This document shows positions 63,049 through 64,000 of a stretch of 64,000 nt of DNA, piece after piece. This DNA comes from Plasmodiophora brassicae. Taxonomy: Eukaryota > Endomyxa: Phytomyxea > Phytomyxea > Plasmodiophorida. How positions within the stretch are numbered: the stretch's first letter is position 1; each line of letters begins with the position of its first letter. Made by a program: the position numbers and the translations under genes. The stretch spans positions 434,001 through 498,000 of the forward strand of contig CP145422.1 in assembly GCA_036867785.1 (NCBI GenBank). The letters are read 5' to 3'. The notes beneath the pieces are model-generated. The model made no database searches and was not told the DNA's origin. It saw only the letters and a list, made by a program, of their open reading frames with translations.

Positions 63049-64000
63049 ATGCCGGCCACGCTGACTGACGCCGACGTCCACGAGCTGTCCCGCGTCATCA
63101 ACCATGACAATTTCGAGCTGCGGGTGGGGCGCGCGTCCCGATGCAGGCCGGCCGCCGTGGGAGCCACTGACGCCCTGTTCAGGCCAAGATGCTCGACCTG
63201 TTCCGCGACCCGTTGTACACGCGCGACTACTACGCCAACGTCCAGGACCATCGCAAACGCGTCAATCAGCAGCTGTTTGGCGTCCTGAAGCAGAAACTGG
63301 CTCGCGTCCAGGATTACAAGGACGATCCTCTGCGGTACATCCGTGTCGTCGGTTCAGTCAACGTTCGTGTTCATTCTGCTGGTCTCAGGTTCTTCACCTA
63401 CCTGGAATCCCTCATGTACGTCGACTACTCGTTATCGATTAAGCACGGCGTGCACTGGACGCTGTGTGGCGGCACCATCCAAACGCTTGGCACCAAGAAG
63501 CATGAAGTGTACCTGGATCGCATGAACACCGGCCAGCTTATCGGATGCTTCGCAATGACTGGTGACGTTTCTGCTGGTGCAACATAGCAACCGCTGGATG
63601 ATTGATTGTGTCTGCAGAGTTGGGCCATGGGTCAAACGTTGCGGGTATCGAGACGACGGCTGTGTATGATCCGGCAACGCAGGAGTTCGTCATCAACACA
63701 CCGTCTGAGAGCGCGCAGAAGTGCTGGATTGGCGGTCTCGCCCAGACCTCGCATATCTCTGTCGTGTTCTGCCAGCTGACAGTTGGGGGAGTCGCTCGTG
63801 GTGTCCACGTCCTGCTGGTTCGTATCCGCAACGACGACGGTTCCATCTGCAAAGGCGTTCGTGTCAAGGATAACGGACCAAAGGTGTATTGGGGGATGCG
63901 ATCTTTCGTTCAAAGGCAGCAGCAGCTGCTTACCATTTGCAGATGGGGTTGAACGGTGTTGACAACGGCCGATGCTGGTTCGACAACTACCGCGTCCCGC
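63049..64000 (+). CDS. Peroxisomal acyl-CoA oxidase (5' part, runs off the window)
   Basis: Acyl-CoA oxidase carries out the first, FAD-dependent step of peroxisomal fatty acid beta-oxidation and releases hydrogen peroxide. At least four introns are seen (for example 63335-63388). Exons give [96 protein letters not shown] (the FAD-site TELGHGS motif), ISVVFCQLTVGG and GLNGVDNGRCWFDNYRVP at the edge. Family members are about 650-700 residues, so roughly the last 60% lies beyond 64000, including any PTS1 signal. The start at 63049 is the first ATG in frame. Confidence 0.9.

Noticed and set aside
1-64000. Retroviral, LTR or Polinton remnants
   Set aside because: No reverse transcriptase, integrase, capsid or terminal-repeat signature was seen; the only clear mobile element is the truncated hAT copy.

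Overview
This window is nuclear DNA of a unicellular eukaryote. It is GC-rich and gene-dense. Nearly every gene is cut by short GT-AG introns of about 44-83 nt, mostly 50-65, often with a CTAAC or CTGAC branch-like motif just before the acceptor. TAA, TAG and TGA all serve as stops, so the code looks standard. Several traits recall Amoebozoa or related protists: a class C receptor whose outer domain resembles a bacterial sugar-binding protein, a PH/RGS/FYVE adenylate cyclase, an NHL-repeat receptor and a DYW-type PPR protein. One short reverse-strand protein has an axoneme-like composition. I cannot name the species from the sequence alone.

Layout. 0-5.5 kb: the start of a secreted protein, a LAMTOR5-like gene, a 45-bp minisatellite in a divergent promoter, and the INO80 ATPase. 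5.6-11.8 kb: two same-strand signalling genes, an RGS-adenylate cyclase and a class C receptor. 12-18.5 kb: tRNA-Pro, a U-box membrane protein, the ribosomal-protein chaperone SYO1/HEATR3 and an intronless DYW-PPR protein. 18.6-20.3 kb: a perfect 94-bp inverted repeat cutting off a hAT transposase, then a hairpin-rich stretch. 20.3-26 kb: an NHL receptor, an SLC49-like transporter and WDR55. 26-28 kb: no convincing gene, but two clusters of CTCCTNAGGAG motifs. 28-34.3 kb: a BMT5-like methyltransferase, PLAA/Doa1, a zinc-finger protein of the INO80D/KANSL2 type and a microcephalin-like protein with three BRCT domains.

34.4-39.3 kb: two related secreted proteins, one built of His/Met/Asp decapeptides, flanking a ZPR1-like protein that has lost its zinc ligands; then tRNA-Arg and the axoneme-like protein. 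39.4-49 kb: two long coiled-coil proteins on opposite strands, the second a membrane-anchored pseudokinase. 49-56.7 kb: SPT5, a CHY/RING ubiquitin ligase, a small coiled-coil protein, an RBJ-like GTPase without its J domain and a tiny membrane protein. 57-64 kb: an F-box protein, insulysin, a second tRNA-Pro and the 5' part of a peroxisomal acyl-CoA oxidase.

The gene content is mostly core cell biology (chromatin and transcription, ribosome assembly, ubiquitin handling, DNA damage) with receptors and cyclase signalling. The least explained material is the His-rich secreted pair with its shared C-terminal module, the zinc-ligand-free ZPR1-like protein between them, the receptor/cyclase neighbourhood, and the two repeat regions at 18.7-20.3 kb and 26.2-28.0 kb. 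Gene boundaries come from reading frame, splice-site phase and family similarity recalled from memory; no transcript or database was consulted.
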